Shown: positions 20,266-29,406 of the stretch, in pieces | How the letters are laid out: the number at the start of each line of letters is the position of its first letter | How positions within the stretch are numbered: the stretch's first letter is position 1 | Position numbers and translations under genes: made by a program | Origin: Pasteurellaceae bacterium Orientalotternb1 | GTDB lineage: Bacteria; Pseudomonadota; Gammaproteobacteria; Enterobacterales; Pasteurellaceae | Reading direction: 5' to 3' | DNA length: 64,000 nucleotides | Assembly (NCBI GenBank): GCA_011455275.1 | Contig: CP015028.1 | Location: 1,462,911-1,526,910, forward strand | Notes under the pieces: model-generated | What the model was told of the DNA's origin: nothing | The model's input: the letters and a program-made list of their open reading frames with translations, nothing else | Databases searched by the model: none

Positions 20266-21353
20266 TTTGTGTTATCTCTTTCTTTTTTATCGGTAATAAT
20301 CTGTTTGGTCGCAGCTATTTTTCTGTCGGCATATAAAACTACATCTTTAATCACCAATTTTTGAATAGCGGAAATTAAAAGTGCCATATATTCGTAGTTT
20401 GGTTGGTTGTTTTGGATTGGCAGAAAAATATCTAATTCATCGGCGTCTTTTGCATAAAAATTACGAGCATAACTAAACTTCCCTGTATAAGAAGATTTAT
20501 GAATAGCCGTTGTAGTAAATATAGAAGCATATTTATTTAAATTTTCAGTATGCACAACTGCTATATGGTCATCACCACCATAATCATAATTACGATATTT
20601 TGCCGAACCAAACATATCAATGGTTGTAGTATTTTTTTTAAATACTTCTACTTTATTTCCTATAAATGCAGAAACACCCGTATCTGCTTCTCCTGCCGTA
20701 ACAAATGGTAAATCCCCCGCTATTCTATCTGCACTTTTCAAGCGTTTTCCACGTGTTGATTTGCCAAATAATTTTTCAAGATTAAATACTCCCCACTGCA
20801 CCTTTCCGCCTTCAAAATCCATAACTGCTTGATTTTCTTCAGGATTTAGTGTATAATCTTGTAGTCCAGTAGCCAGTAAGTAAGCCTCGAGCTGCGAGAG
20901 GCGGAACGCCTCGAGCTGCGAGATAAAATTTTCCATAAAATCAAAATCGATTTCGTTGTTTTGGGTCGGAAGTTTAATTTTATGTTTTTTTATATCATCT
21001 AGTTTATAGCCGCCCTGTTGACCATCATAAAGAGAAACAAATTTTTGAATATTCGCAACAAAAAAATATGCTACTCTCTCATTCCATTTATTAATGACTA
21101 TTTTAGGAGTAAGTTTATTTATATTTTGTGAACAATAGTACTCTTCTTTTTGATATTTTACATATTTGTAATTGCCAATTACAGTTGCTGTAATAGTAAA
21201 TGGGTTATTAGGCTCAAAATTTCTTTTTTCAATTAAACCTTGAATACCATTATTTTCAAATGTTCTTCCGACAAAATTAACCCCCCTATTAACAAAATCA
21301 ATTGCATTGCTATCTAGTGATTTTGTTCCTTCTATTTCAAACAAATCCCCCAA
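20262..21353 (-). CDS. BcgI-like DNA specificity subunit (S / B subunit)
   Basis: About 363 residues from the TTG at 21353. Two target-recognition domains each open with a W-x3-[FY]-x-L-x2-LF pattern: [12 protein letters not shown] for the first and [12 protein letters not shown] for the second. Between them are helices with the repeat [15 protein letters not shown]. The first pattern begins upstream of the TTG, where the frame is open but holds no ATG, GTG or TTG, so the true start is unclear (see findings). It follows the nuclease-methylase gene by some 50 bp and ends in an ATGA overlap with mukE. Likely directs the partner enzyme to a bipartite site. Confidence 0.85.
   Translation of the reverse strand: MGDLFEIEGTKSLDSNAIDFVNRGVNFVGRTFENNGIQGLIEKRNFEPNNPFTITATVIGNYKYVKYQKEEYYCSQNINKLTPKIVINKWNERVAYFFVANIQKFVSLYDGQQGGYKLDDIKKHKIKLPTQNNEIDFDFMENFISQLEAFRLSQLEAYLLATGLQDYTLNPEENQAVMDFEGGKVQWGVFNLEKLFGKSTRGKRLKSADRIAGDLPFVTAGEADTGVSAFIGNKVEVFKKNTTTIDMFGSAKYRNYDYGGDDHIAVVHTENLNKYASIFTTTAIHKSSYTGKFSYARNFYAKDADELDIFLPIQNNQPNYEYMALLISAIQKLVIKDVVLYADRKIAATKQIITDKKERDNTK
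20885..20924. repeat. 24-bp tandem repeat inside the specificity gene
   Basis: CCTCGAGCTGCGAGA occurs twice, separated by GGCGGAACG, which makes about 1.6 copies of a 24-bp unit. It encodes eight residues repeated in the linker between recognition domains (QLEAFRLS then QLEAYLLA). Copy change would stay in frame and alter domain spacing. The unit is also far more GC-rich than the surrounding gene. Confidence 0.75.
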
Positions 21354-21403
21354 TAGATACTCTGCCCACTTAACTTGTTGGAGTGCTTGTGTTAAGTGGG
21401 CTT

Positions 21404-23452
21404 CTATTTTCCCAGTTGTTCGTCTTGCTTATTTTGTTGTTTTAAGATATTAGATACTTCCCACGCAAGATAATCGGAAACGGTCTTTTTAAAATCATCT
21501 AGAGTAGGTTTGGTATCTATCGGGGCAGATTGGTTCCAGTCAGTGCCACTTTTTGGATCAATTGTATTTTCGTAATACTCTTTTTCAGTAAAGATGTTTA
21601 GCTTGCTTTTACCAAAACGAACTAAATCAACCACTTCTTGATAACGTTCTCTTGCTCTATCGGTATCTTTTAGATTGTTGCTTGATTTTTTGCGGTTGGT
21701 TCGGGTATAGCCATCATTACTAAAATCAATAAATTTAACCATTTCATCTTTATGGTGTTTTTCATTGACTTTAAAGACATAAATATTAGTTTGTACGCTA
21801 GATTTCCCAATAAACAGATCGATGGGCATTTTAATACTGGCAAGTAACGTATGTTTTTGCAAAATACGTTGGTTGATTTCTTTAGCTCTGCCACTGCCTG
21901 CTGAATTTTGAATAATCACCGCTGCATAACCTTTATGCATCATATTCAGTGCGGTTTCAACAAAGTTCATTCCGTTACCAGTCGCAGAATACGGCGGGTT
22001 GAGAATAAAAGCATCGGCTGGAAATCTTTCGTCAGTATTACCAAAGCCATATTTTCCATCAAAATCTTTCAAAGAGTCTTTGTTAATGATGTTAGAACTA
22101 CCATCGCCCATCATAATCATATTCAGGATCGCTAACATATAGACACTAGAGAGTAACTCCAAGCCTAATAATTGTTTGGCTTTGATATGAACTTCTTTAT
22201 TGCGAAATTCTTCTGGTGAAGTAATGGTTTCTTTGGCATCGTTGAGCATTTCGTTCATCGCTGCAACTAAAAGCCCAGCCGAACCCGTGGCGAAGTCCCA
22301 CACATAAGAATCTTTATTCACTCTAGCCAACTTCACAAGCAAAGTTGCTACATACGAAGGCGTAAGTACCACGTCGTTTAATTTATCTTGTGTAAAGCCA
22401 AGCCAAGAATACATTTCGTTAAAGAGCCTGCCTGTAAAATCAGTAGTCAGACCGATTTTGTAATAAATCCCCAAGTCATCTACAATTTTGGTAAAAACAC
22501 GTTTGAGTTGGCTTTCTCCATTTTCCGATTTATTGATATTTTCGGTTAATAGCGTGTTAGAAAGTGTACGAATAATGAGATCTTTTTTATCTTTTGGTAA
22601 TTGTTTTTCTTCAAAAAAAGCTTCTATTTTGTTAATAACAATATCGCCATCTCTACTATTTTTCTCTTGTGAAGATTTTAAATCCTCTTTTTCTAGGGGC
22701 TTTACTTTTCCTGCCACCCCCAAGGTTGCAATGATTGCGGCGGCGACTAAATAAACACGGTCATTTTCACCCAACCCTTTTTCATTTTGGTAAATATCGT
22801 TATTCAGCTTTACAAGACTTGCATCAATTTCTTTTTCACGCTTTTCTTTTAGCTTATCTAACTCTTCAGAAGAAAGACTGAGATTTTTAACTTGTTGAAT
22901 AAAAGCATCCGCATTTTCTTTCGCCAAAAACGAAAAATCGCTAAATTCACCGACTTTTTGCCCAATACCTAAATTCTTTTTGGAAACATAATAAACACCA
23001 ATTTGATGATAGATTTTCCCTTTTTCGTCTTTTCCACCCGTCATACCAATAGCGATCACATCGGTATAACTGGTATGGTGCAACAAGGCATTAGCATAGT
23101 GTACCGCCCCATTAACGGCATAACCATTGATATGCTTAAAATTTGGCTCATTTTTTGCCGTGCGGTTATCTACATTTCCTTCCGCATCTAACTTGACAAG
23201 TTTATCGGCATAACCTTTATATTCAATCAAGACAGGAAATTTTTCACCGTATTGATTTTCTAAAAGTAATTTAGCATCAGGACGATTTGCTCCCGATCCG
23301 CCATTTTTAGAAAAATAATCTTTAAGAGCCTTATCAATTTCACTGTTTAAAGATTCTTGCTCTAATTTGTAGTCCAATTTGTACTTTTTTAACCAGCTGT
23401 TAGCTAAATCTGCAATATTGGGTTCAATACTTTGTATACTCTTCTTTGCCAT
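21404..23452 (-). CDS. BcgI-like fused restriction endonuclease / N6-adenine methyltransferase
   Basis: 682 residues, longer than HsdM (~500) and close to BcgI-type A subunits. The N-terminal part has a PD-(D/E)xK-like nuclease site: Pro58-Asp59 and Glu77-Tyr-Lys79 in VLIEYKGY. The C-terminal methylase has LTPSYVATLL (motif X, residue 363), DFATGSAG (motif I, 386-393) and NPPY (motif IV, 485-488). No separate restriction gene follows, as expected for Type IIB enzymes that cut and modify with one A subunit plus one S subunit. By eye it is AT-richer than mukB, a sign of transfer. Plain Type I HsdM is the alternative, less likely because of the N-terminal domain. Confidence 0.87.
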   Translation of the reverse strand: MAKKSIQSIEPNIADLANSWLKKYKLDYKLEQESLNSEIDKALKDYFSKNGGSGANRPDAKLLLENQYGEKFPVLIEYKGYADKLVKLDAEGNVDNRTAKNEPNFKHINGYAVNGAVHYANALLHHTSYTDVIAIGMTGGKDEKGKIYHQIGVYYVSKKNLGIGQKVGEFSDFSFLAKENADAFIQQVKNLSLSSEELDKLKEKREKEIDASLVKLNNDIYQNEKGLGENDRVYLVAAAIIATLGVAGKVKPLEKEDLKSSQEKNSRDGDIVINKIEAFFEEKQLPKDKKDLIIRTLSNTLLTENINKSENGESQLKRVFTKIVDDLGIYYKIGLTTDFTGRLFNEMYSWLGFTQDKLNDVVLTPSYVATLLVKLARVNKDSYVWDFATGSAGLLVAAMNEMLNDAKETITSPEEFRNKEVHIKAKQLLGLELLSSVYMLAILNMIMMGDGSSNIINKDSLKDFDGKYGFGNTDERFPADAFILNPPYSATGNGMNFVETALNMMHKGYAAVIIQNSAGSGRAKEINQRILQKHTLLASIKMPIDLFIGKSSVQTNIYVFKVNEKHHKDEMVKFIDFSNDGYTRTNRKKSSNNLKDTDRARERYQEVVDLVRFGKSKLNIFTEKEYYENTIDPKSGTDWNQSAPIDTKPTLDDFKKTVSDYLAWEVSNILKQQNKQDEQLGK

Positions 23453-23489
23453 TTTTCTTTCTCTATTGGTAAAATTTCTTCAAGAAGTG

Positions 23490-23498
23490 ACCGCTTGT
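23490..23498 (-). repeat. DNA uptake sequence
   Basis: ACCGCTTGT in the 50-bp gap between the transporter pseudogene and the nuclease-methylase gene, so the inserted segment carries a host-type uptake signal at its edge. Confidence 0.75.
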
Positions 23499-23502
23499 TC
23501 GG

Positions 23503-24440
23503 CTATTTTAACCAGAATTTGCCTTGCACGATTTTCATTAACGTGCCAAGACAAAGCAATAAAATCATTAAGTTAGCAAAGGCAAAAACGCCCATCGCAA
23601 AGGGTTGCCAAGGTTCAAATTGAGCGAAACTCATCGATCCATTTGCCATTGATGCCAGCCCGAATGAAAATGCCCATAAGCCGATGGAAAACTGTTTTTG
23701 GCTAATCCAAGGAAAAATACGAACTAAAAATAGGAGTTGTAAAAAGCCGTATCCCCAGAGTAATTTGATAAAGAGATCAATATGTCCGCCGTTAATGGTG
23801 AGATATGCAGATCCACCAACAAAACTTGGGGCTAACACAATGCCCAAGGATGGACGAAGGGTGGGATCAATGTTCGCTTTTCTGAGGTGTTGTAATAATA
23901 CAGGTTCAAACATTACCCAAGCCAGTAGTCCTGCCCCCAAAAAAAGCTCGCCATTTCGCTATAGCCAAGCAACGCCAATGATGTGGCACTGGTAAAATTT
24001 GCCGCCACAGATGGCAAATAGAACGGTGGCATAGTTGCTGTTTGGGTAAATTTGTCGTTTTGCCATAAGCCACCGATATTAATCATCGCATAACTCACTT
24101 GCCCAATCACCCCGCACCAAACTAATACCTCGCCAAAGGCAAGTTGCCAGTGGTAAAACAAATCGCCAATCAGCATTGTGGTAATCGGAATTAACGCCAC
24201 ATAGGAAAAGCGAATAGGGCAATTTAGCTCCTCTTTCACTAGTGCAGGATAACGAACAATTTTGTAGCCATACAGGCTGATAAATAGCAACCAAATCGCA
24301 ACAGCAATTGCACCAAGCACGTTGCCAACCATTTCCGCAAACGGAAATAATGCTGTGCCGTGAAACCACGCAATTGAAGTGGCACATAAACCGAGTACCA
24401 TTGCAAAATATTGTGTCGGCATTGGGAAGGGTTTGGACAT
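23503..24440 (-). pseudogene. TDT/TehA-family membrane transporter, frameshifted
   Basis: Two frames together make a ~310-residue protein with about ten hydrophobic helices, the size of TehA (SLAC1-like anion channel / C4-dicarboxylate-tellurite family). The first frame runs from MSKPFPMPTQYFAMVLG to GYSEMASFF, where a T7-G5 run on the coding strand (plus-strand 23935-23946) shifts it. The second frame continues GAGLLAWVMFEPVLL to the stop at 23503. A single base change in the run would restore one protein. It starts 16 bp after mukF. Decay, phase variation or sequencing error are possible. Confidence 0.83.
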
Positions 24441-24456
24441 TATTTTTTCCTAATCA

Positions 24457-25788
24457 CTATTTATTATACCGATCAATCACATTCGCCTGCACTTCTGCAC
24501 CACTGTCGTTAATCGCTTGCCAGTGTGGGTAGATGGCTTGGTTGTCTTGGCTTGCCATACCAAGTTTAACGGCTTGATCAACAATAATTCGAGCCACATC
24601 AAAATGGCGAGAAAGTGGATATCTCGCCAGTTGTTCTCGTAAAATTTCGCTTAAATCAAGCGGTTTCCCATGTTCACGGAAAGGAGCAAGTTGTGCTTGC
24701 ATCATTGCTACGATCTGTTCTTGTACTTCAGAAAGTGATTCATATTCAAGTTCTGTTGGCAATTCACCCACAGCTTCTGCTTCATTGAATTCCGTTTCAT
24801 CATCACGCAAATCAAGTAAGCTGTCGGCTTTGGCAATATAGAGCTGCCACGGATTGTCGAAATAGTTTTGAATAGATTGACGCAACCGCTGCCCGAAGAC
24901 ACGGTTTTTATCCATATCAATGGCGGTACGAATAAATTTATGCACGTGACGATCGTAGCCGATCCAAAGATCAATTGCCTGTTGTCCCCAGCTAATAATG
25001 CGGTCGAGTTTATTCTGCAAGTTGATAACTAAATCATCGACAAAATCCAAATCATCCCGCCCAATTAAACAGCTTTGGATACGCAAAAGTTGGGCTTGTA
25101 GCTTATCGCCTGCGGCATTGAGCGTATCTTGCAATTCACGCAAATTACCTGACGTTTCATCTAATAATTGTTGGCAAGTGGCAATCGCTTCGTGCCAATT
25201 TTGGCTTAATAACGCCGCAATTCGCTCACGAATATCTTGCTGATTTTCGTCCATCATTCGTTGGGAAAGATCGATGCTGTCGAAAATTTCCGCCACTGAA
25301 TATTTGAGTGGGGCGAACACCTGATTTCGCCAAAAACGCTCATCGCCGCCCTCTTCTGCCGAAGCCGAGGCACGCTGAATTTCGTCCGCCACAATCGAAA
25401 GCTGAATGGATAATCGCAAAGTCGAAAATTCCCGCTGACGAATGTAGTAATCCGCAACACCTACACCAAGTGGGGTTAAGCGATAAATTGCCAAACCTTC
25501 AGTAAATTCACTGCTAAAACGATTGAGAAAGCGTTGTTTTACCAAATCATTAATTGCATTATTGGCACGTTGAGTTAATGTCGCATCGGACTGTTCAAAA
25601 GCCGCAGAAACATGGCGGAAAAGATCCTGCAAATCACTTTCAAGCAATTCACCATCGGTTCTCTCATTATTGTAAAGGGAAATCGCCAACAAAAATGCCA
25701 AGCGTTCTGTCGAAAGGGAAAGGGAAAATTCGCGATCTTTCGTCCACGAAATTAATTCAGGCAGCGTTTGAGCCAGTTCATCGTACAT
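24457..25788 (-). CDS. mukF: Chromosome partition protein MukF (kleisin)
   Basis: 443 residues (E. coli 440). Bridges MukB heads and binds MukE. The winged-helix N-terminus begins [32 protein letters not shown], followed by the four-helix bundle and the C-terminal winged helix. Normally mukF, mukE and mukB are adjacent; here about 4.2 kb separates mukF from mukE. The gap before rimK is 82 bp and may hold the operon promoter. Confidence 0.96.
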   Translation of the reverse strand: MYDELAQTLPELISWTKDREFSLSLSTERLAFLLAISLYNNERTDGELLESDLQDLFRHVSAAFEQSDATLTQRANNAINDLVKQRFLNRFSSEFTEGLAIYRLTPLGVGVADYYIRQREFSTLRLSIQLSIVADEIQRASASAEEGGDERFWRNQVFAPLKYSVAEIFDSIDLSQRMMDENQQDIRERIAALLSQNWHEAIATCQQLLDETSGNLRELQDTLNAAGDKLQAQLLRIQSCLIGRDDLDFVDDLVINLQNKLDRIISWGQQAIDLWIGYDRHVHKFIRTAIDMDKNRVFGQRLRQSIQNYFDNPWQLYIAKADSLLDLRDDETEFNEAEAVGELPTELEYESLSEVQEQIVAMMQAQLAPFREHGKPLDLSEILREQLARYPLSRHFDVARIIVDQAVKLGMASQDNQAIYPHWQAINDSGAEVQANVIDRYNK

Positions 25789-25870
25789 AGGCGGTTAGTT
25801 TTTGAGTAAGTCGTCCAAAAAATGGTAATCATTGTACTCTAAGTCAGGCAAAATGGGAAAGAAAATGGGG

Positions 25871-26788
25871 CTACAAGCGGTCAGATTCTATCAATTTTTT
25901 GCAAAAATCGATCATCTTGCCTGCAATATCTACCCCACTAACTTTCTCAATCATTTCTAAGCCAGGGCTAGCATTGACTTCGAGTACCAACAACCCTTTT
26001 TTAGATCGAACAAGATCCACCCCCGCCACGTCTAACCCCAAGGCTTTTGTCGCTTGAATAGCAAGTTGCTGTTCTGCGGCGGAAAGTTGAATGGATGTGG
26101 CATTGCCGCCTTGGTGAATGTTGGCTCGAAACTCACCGCTTGCACCTTGACGAACCATTGCTGCGACCACCTGATCACCAATCACAAAGGCTCGAATGTC
26201 CTGCCCTTGGGATTCACTAATAAACTGCTGCTGTAAAGTGGGAATTTGGGCGGCTTTCAAGGTATCAAGCAAACTCATTGAACTGCTTTTCTGATCCAAT
26301 TTCATCACGCCAACGCCTTGCGAACCACTTAGGGTTTTAATGATGATCGGGTGAGAAAAACCATTCAAACTGACCGAAGTAGCGAAAAGTTCACCTGTAA
26401 TTGCGGTATTTGGCACAGCAATTCCACTTGTAACAAGCGTTTGCAAGCTCTGCCATTTATCACGAGCTAAACGGAAACTTTGGGCATTATTCAATACCGC
26501 TACGCCTTGTAATTCAAAATGGCGTAGTACATTGCAGCCCATTTCAGTGCTGGCGGTGCCAAACCGTCCTATCACAGCGGCATAGTCGGGCAATTTTTCG
26601 GGATCAGGACGATTTTTTTCGTTGCTTTCGCCATACTGATAATAGTCAGTCAATACTCCGTTTTCTAAACGCAGCTGGAAACGGTTCGGATCCAGAATAT
26701 CCATTGCATAACCCCGCTGTGCTGCCGCAGTTTGTAAACGTTGGCAGCTGTATAAACGGGGTTCACGGCAAAGCATTAACAATTTCAT
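25871..26788 (-). CDS. rimK: RimK-like ATP-grasp ligase
   Basis: 305 residues from the ATG at 26788 (MKLLMLCREPRLYSCQRL), which aligns with the start of E. coli RimK and clears the mtgA stop by 10 bp. RimK adds glutamates to the tail of ribosomal protein S6. ATP-grasp features: PIIIKTLSGSQGVGVMK (ATP loop), DIRAFVIGDQVVAAM, and the Mg-binding VLEVNASPGLE near the end. Other ATP-grasp peptide ligases are possible, as substrates differ within the family. Confidence 0.88.
   Translation of the reverse strand: MKLLMLCREPRLYSCQRLQTAAAQRGYAMDILDPNRFQLRLENGVLTDYYQYGESNEKNRPDPEKLPDYAAVIGRFGTASTEMGCNVLRHFELQGVAVLNNAQSFRLARDKWQSLQTLVTSGIAVPNTAITGELFATSVSLNGFSHPIIIKTLSGSQGVGVMKLDQKSSSMSLLDTLKAAQIPTLQQQFISESQGQDIRAFVIGDQVVAAMVRQGASGEFRANIHQGGNATSIQLSAAEQQLAIQATKALGLDVAGVDLVRSKKGLLVLEVNASPGLEMIEKVSGVDIAGKMIDFCKKLIESDRL
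25873..25881 (+). repeat. DNA uptake sequence
   Basis: ACAAGCGGTCAGATTC then TTTTTTGCAAA, overlapping the last codons of rimK. Confidence 0.75.
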
Positions 26789-26798
26789 TTTCAGATCT

Positions 26799-27545
26799 CT
26801 AATCAAGTTTTTCCAAATAGTGGCGACCGCCTAAATTTTGCACTTGTCGGATAATCCACTGCTGGCGTTTTCGCATTGTGCTATTTGGACGATTGACTTG
26901 ATAAATAAATGGATTAGGCAAGGATGCCGCCAATAATGCGGCTTCTTGTTGGGTGAGATTTTTCGCCGATTTGCCGAAATAGTGCTTTGCCGCCGCTTCC
27001 ACGCCAAAAATACCCCGACCAAATTCGGCGATATTCAAATACACTTCCAATACTCGCCGCTTGCTCCACAGACTTTCAACTAAAAAGGTGAGCGGTATTT
27101 CCAACCCTTTTCGCACCCAACTCGTGCCGTGCCACAAATAGAGATTTTTCACCGTTTGTTGTGAAATGGTAGATGCCCCACGTGGTTTTTTATCACTTTT
27201 CGCATTACGTTTTAACGCAATCAATACCGCATCAACATCGATTCCGAAATGGTTATCGAAATTTTGATCTTCGCCCGCAATCACCGCCATTTGCATTTGC
27301 CACGCAATGTCGTCAATACTGACCCAATCGTAATCAATGCGATAATCGCTACGCAGCAGGTTTTCGACTTTCTTCTGCATCATATAGGCAGAAAACGGCA
27401 CAGGGATAACGGAAAAAATCAAGGTTAAGCAGAGATAAAAATTCGCCACGACAAAACCAATTCGGCTGATTAAAAACCATAAGCATTCTTTGGTTCCTGT
27501 CAAATTTTTAGGTACAAAAAAGCGGCGTAAAAAACCTTTTTTCAT
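26799..27545 (-). CDS. mtgA: Monofunctional biosynthetic peptidoglycan transglycosylase
   Basis: 248 residues, one N-terminal membrane anchor (residues about 28-50), then a GT51 domain facing the periplasm. Motifs: VIAGEDQNFDNHFGID with the catalytic Glu, RGASTISQQTVKNLYL, and KRRVLEVYLNIAEFG. Polymerises lipid II glycan strands. It follows trpR by 6 bp; the trpR-mtgA pair is common in Pasteurellaceae. Confidence 0.95.
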   Translation of the reverse strand: MKKGFLRRFFVPKNLTGTKECLWFLISRIGFVVANFYLCLTLIFSVIPVPFSAYMMQKKVENLLRSDYRIDYDWVSIDDIAWQMQMAVIAGEDQNFDNHFGIDVDAVLIALKRNAKSDKKPRGASTISQQTVKNLYLWHGTSWVRKGLEIPLTFLVESLWSKRRVLEVYLNIAEFGRGIFGVEAAAKHYFGKSAKNLTQQEAALLAASLPNPFIYQVNRPNSTMRKRQQWIIRQVQNLGGRHYLEKLD

Positions 27546-27551
27546 TCGTTT

Positions 27552-27863
27552 TTACGCTTTGCCATTGAGTTTTTCGCTTACCCAATCCCGAATAGTTGGG
27601 TCAACGATTTTAAGCATATTTGAGCCACGAGTAATCGTTGCTGCACTGGTATTGAGTTGCTGCTGAATTTCTCTTTGTGAAATCTCGCTGTTTAACAACG
27701 CATTGACAATTTGCACCCGTAACCCTAGAGAATTACGCTCATCTGTTGTTAAAAACATTTCCAACAACGCTTCTATGCATTCTTCTGCAACCGCTTGTTT
27801 GAGCAATTCAACAAACTGTTGCCATTCGGCAGGATCGCGTTGCTGGTAAATTGCTTTCATCAT
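27552..27863 (-). CDS. trpR: Trp operon repressor
   Basis: 103 residues from the ATG at 27863, chosen because GGAG lies 7 bases upstream; an upstream ATG (27875) or TTG (27881) is less likely. The helix-turn-helix is SQREIQQQLNTSAATITRGSNMLK, nearly identical in key residues to E. coli TrpR, which binds tryptophan and represses trp and aro operators. It probably shares a transcript with mtgA. Confidence 0.93.
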   Translation of the reverse strand: MMKAIYQQRDPAEWQQFVELLKQAVAEECIEALLEMFLTTDERNSLGLRVQIVNALLNSEISQREIQQQLNTSAATITRGSNMLKIVDPTIRDWVSEKLNGKA

Positions 27864-27898
27864 CGTCTTCTCCATTTGCAAAAAATTGTTCGGATCTG

Positions 27899-27907
27899 AC
27901 CGCTTGT
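27899..27907 (-). repeat. DNA uptake sequence
   Basis: Reverse ACCGCTTGT with the TTTTGCAAA extension, in the lolA-trpR gap. Confidence 0.78.
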
Positions 27908-27910
27908 AGG

Positions 27911-28531
27911 CTACTTCCGCTGGTCGTCTAGCTCTACCCCTTTCGGCACAGTAAATTTGAAAATTTCTGTTGGTATATGGGCGTTGCTAATATTACGCAA
28001 TACATATAGATTGCTTTGTCCGTCACGTTCAATGGTACTAAAACCTTTCATTAAGCCGTTTGAATCAATACGCACATCAAATTGTTTGATGCTGCTTTGT
28101 TTTGATCTTGGTTTCAGTACGAAAGTATCCGCATTTTGAGTAACATCGTATTTATCCCAATGGTTTTTATCATTGCTGGTGAGTAAAACAAATGGTGTGT
28201 TATTCACAGCATCTTTTACCCAATTTGCCGTCACTTGTGAGACGAATGGATCGTAGAACCAGAGCGTTTCACCGTCAGATACAATGGTGTTTTCTTGCGG
28301 TCTCAAGGTTTCTAGATAAAATAAGTTTGGACGTTTGACACGAAATTTGCCTTTTCCTTTTTGAATTTCTTTGCCTTTGCTAGAACGAACGGTTTGATCA
28401 AAGTCTGCGTTATATTGCTTCACTAAATCTAAACGTCTCTGTAATTCAGTAACAGCTTGAACATCGGCAAACGCCACTTGACTCAATGTAAAAAGCGATA
28501 ATCCCACTAGGGATGCGTTAAGTAATTTCAT
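27911..28531 (-). CDS. lolA: Outer-membrane lipoprotein carrier protein LolA
   Basis: 206 residues with a cleavable signal peptide ending ...SQVAFA|DV. Periplasmic chaperone that carries lipoproteins from LolCDE to LolB. Visible family blocks are [33 protein letters not shown] and [10 protein letters not shown]. Several lipoproteins nearby would be clients. The gene is not next to ftsK, its partner in E. coli, at least within this window. Confidence 0.95.
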   Translation of the reverse strand: MKLLNASLVGLSLFTLSQVAFADVQAVTELQRRLDLVKQYNADFDQTVRSSKGKEIQKGKGKFRVKRPNLFYLETLRPQENTIVSDGETLWFYDPFVSQVTANWVKDAVNNTPFVLLTSNDKNHWDKYDVTQNADTFVLKPRSKQSSIKQFDVRIDSNGLMKGFSTIERDGQSNLYVLRNISNAHIPTEIFKFTVPKGVELDDQRK

Positions 28532-28592
28532 ATTAAATCCTTATGTTAGGAAAAACTGGCTATTTGAGCATTCATTATCAGAAAAGTTCGTG

Positions 28593-28724
28593 TTAGAAAC
28601 TTATACCTGTTCCAATGCCAACGCCTACACCAAAACCATTAGAACCACCGCCTGCATTTACACTACCACCGACCGAACAAGCAGCCAACGTTAATATTGC
28701 ACAAATTACCAACATTTTTTTCAT
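28593..28724 (-). CDS. Tiny glycine-rich lipoprotein (43 aa)
   Basis: ATG at 28724 with AGGAAA 7 bases upstream. It encodes MKKMLVICAILTLAAC, a complete lipoprotein signal with lipobox LAAC at Cys16, then a 27-residue tail of alternating Gly and small residues (GFGVGVGIGTGI). No known domain can be claimed; the Gly-x-Gly pattern could let it insert into or pack on a membrane. Divergent from the DUF1439-like gene. Confidence 0.72.
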   Translation of the reverse strand: MKKMLVICAILTLAACSVGGSVNAGGGSNGFGVGVGIGTGISF

Positions 28725-28814
28725 TTTTTATTTCCTTTCCAATAAAATTATTGTACCGTTGAAACAACTATTCGCTAGTTTAAAGAGAGCGATGCCATTT
28801 TAAAAGGGGACAAG

Positions 28815-29384
28815 ATGAAATTTTTACAAAAATCTGCATTAGTTTTACTCCCACTTACCATATCAATATCACACGCTGCACAAATTTCGATTACGGAAGC
28901 CGAAATTAACCAATATCTTTCCAAAAATCTAGCTGAAAAAATCGCACTTAATGATCGTGTTGGTATTCCGAATCTTTTTCAATTGGATTATAAATTGCGT
29001 GACATTGCAACGAAAGTTGGTCAAACCGAAGAAAAACGAGTGGAAGTGATGGGAAATGTTGATGGATTATTAAAACTTAAAGGCAAACAATATGATATTA
29101 AATTGAATTTGAACTTAGACACTTTGCCCTACTATGATGCAGAAAAAGGAGCATTGTTTCTTAAAGATATTCGTTTAATCCATTGGACTATTTTCCCCGA
29201 ACAATACCATTCAGAAATCTCTCCCTTTGTCTCTCCCCTTGCACAAGGGCTTGCAAGTATTTTAGACAACACGCCAGTTTATACCCTTGATGAAACAAAA
29301 TCTAAAGAAGCCTTATTCAAAAAATTTGGTAAGAAAATTACGGTGGAAAAAGGTGCTATTCGCTTAGAAACATCTGTTTTTTGA
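28815..29384 (+). CDS. DUF1439 / YceB-like periplasmic protein
   Basis: 189 residues with signal peptide MKFLQKSALVLLPLTISISHA. The start has AAGGGGA upstream. The body (ISITEAEINQYLSKNL, LKLKGKQYDIKLNLNLDTLPYY, GALFLKDIRLI) resembles the YceB family, whose fold is related to lipid-binding BPI/SMP-like tubes. YceB of E. coli is a lipoprotein; here no lipobox Cys is seen, so it is probably soluble. Function unknown. Confidence 0.75.
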   Translation: MKFLQKSALVLLPLTISISHAAQISITEAEINQYLSKNLAEKIALNDRVGIPNLFQLDYKLRDIATKVGQTEEKRVEVMGNVDGLLKLKGKQYDIKLNLNLDTLPYYDAEKGALFLKDIRLIHWTIFPEQYHSEISPFVSPLAQGLASILDNTPVYTLDETKSKEALFKKFGKKITVEKGAIRLETSVF

Positions 29385-29406
29385 ACTAACAAGCGGTTAA
29401 TTGATC

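Noticed and set aside
20885-20924. CRISPR-like or REP repeat
   Set aside because: Only 1.6 copies, in frame, and within the coding linker; it is a coding repeat.
21404-23452. Reading this gene as a plain Type I HsdM with a lost hsdR
   Set aside because: The chain is too long and has nuclease-like PD/EYK residues at its N-terminus; a fused Type IIB subunit explains both. A database search could still overturn this.
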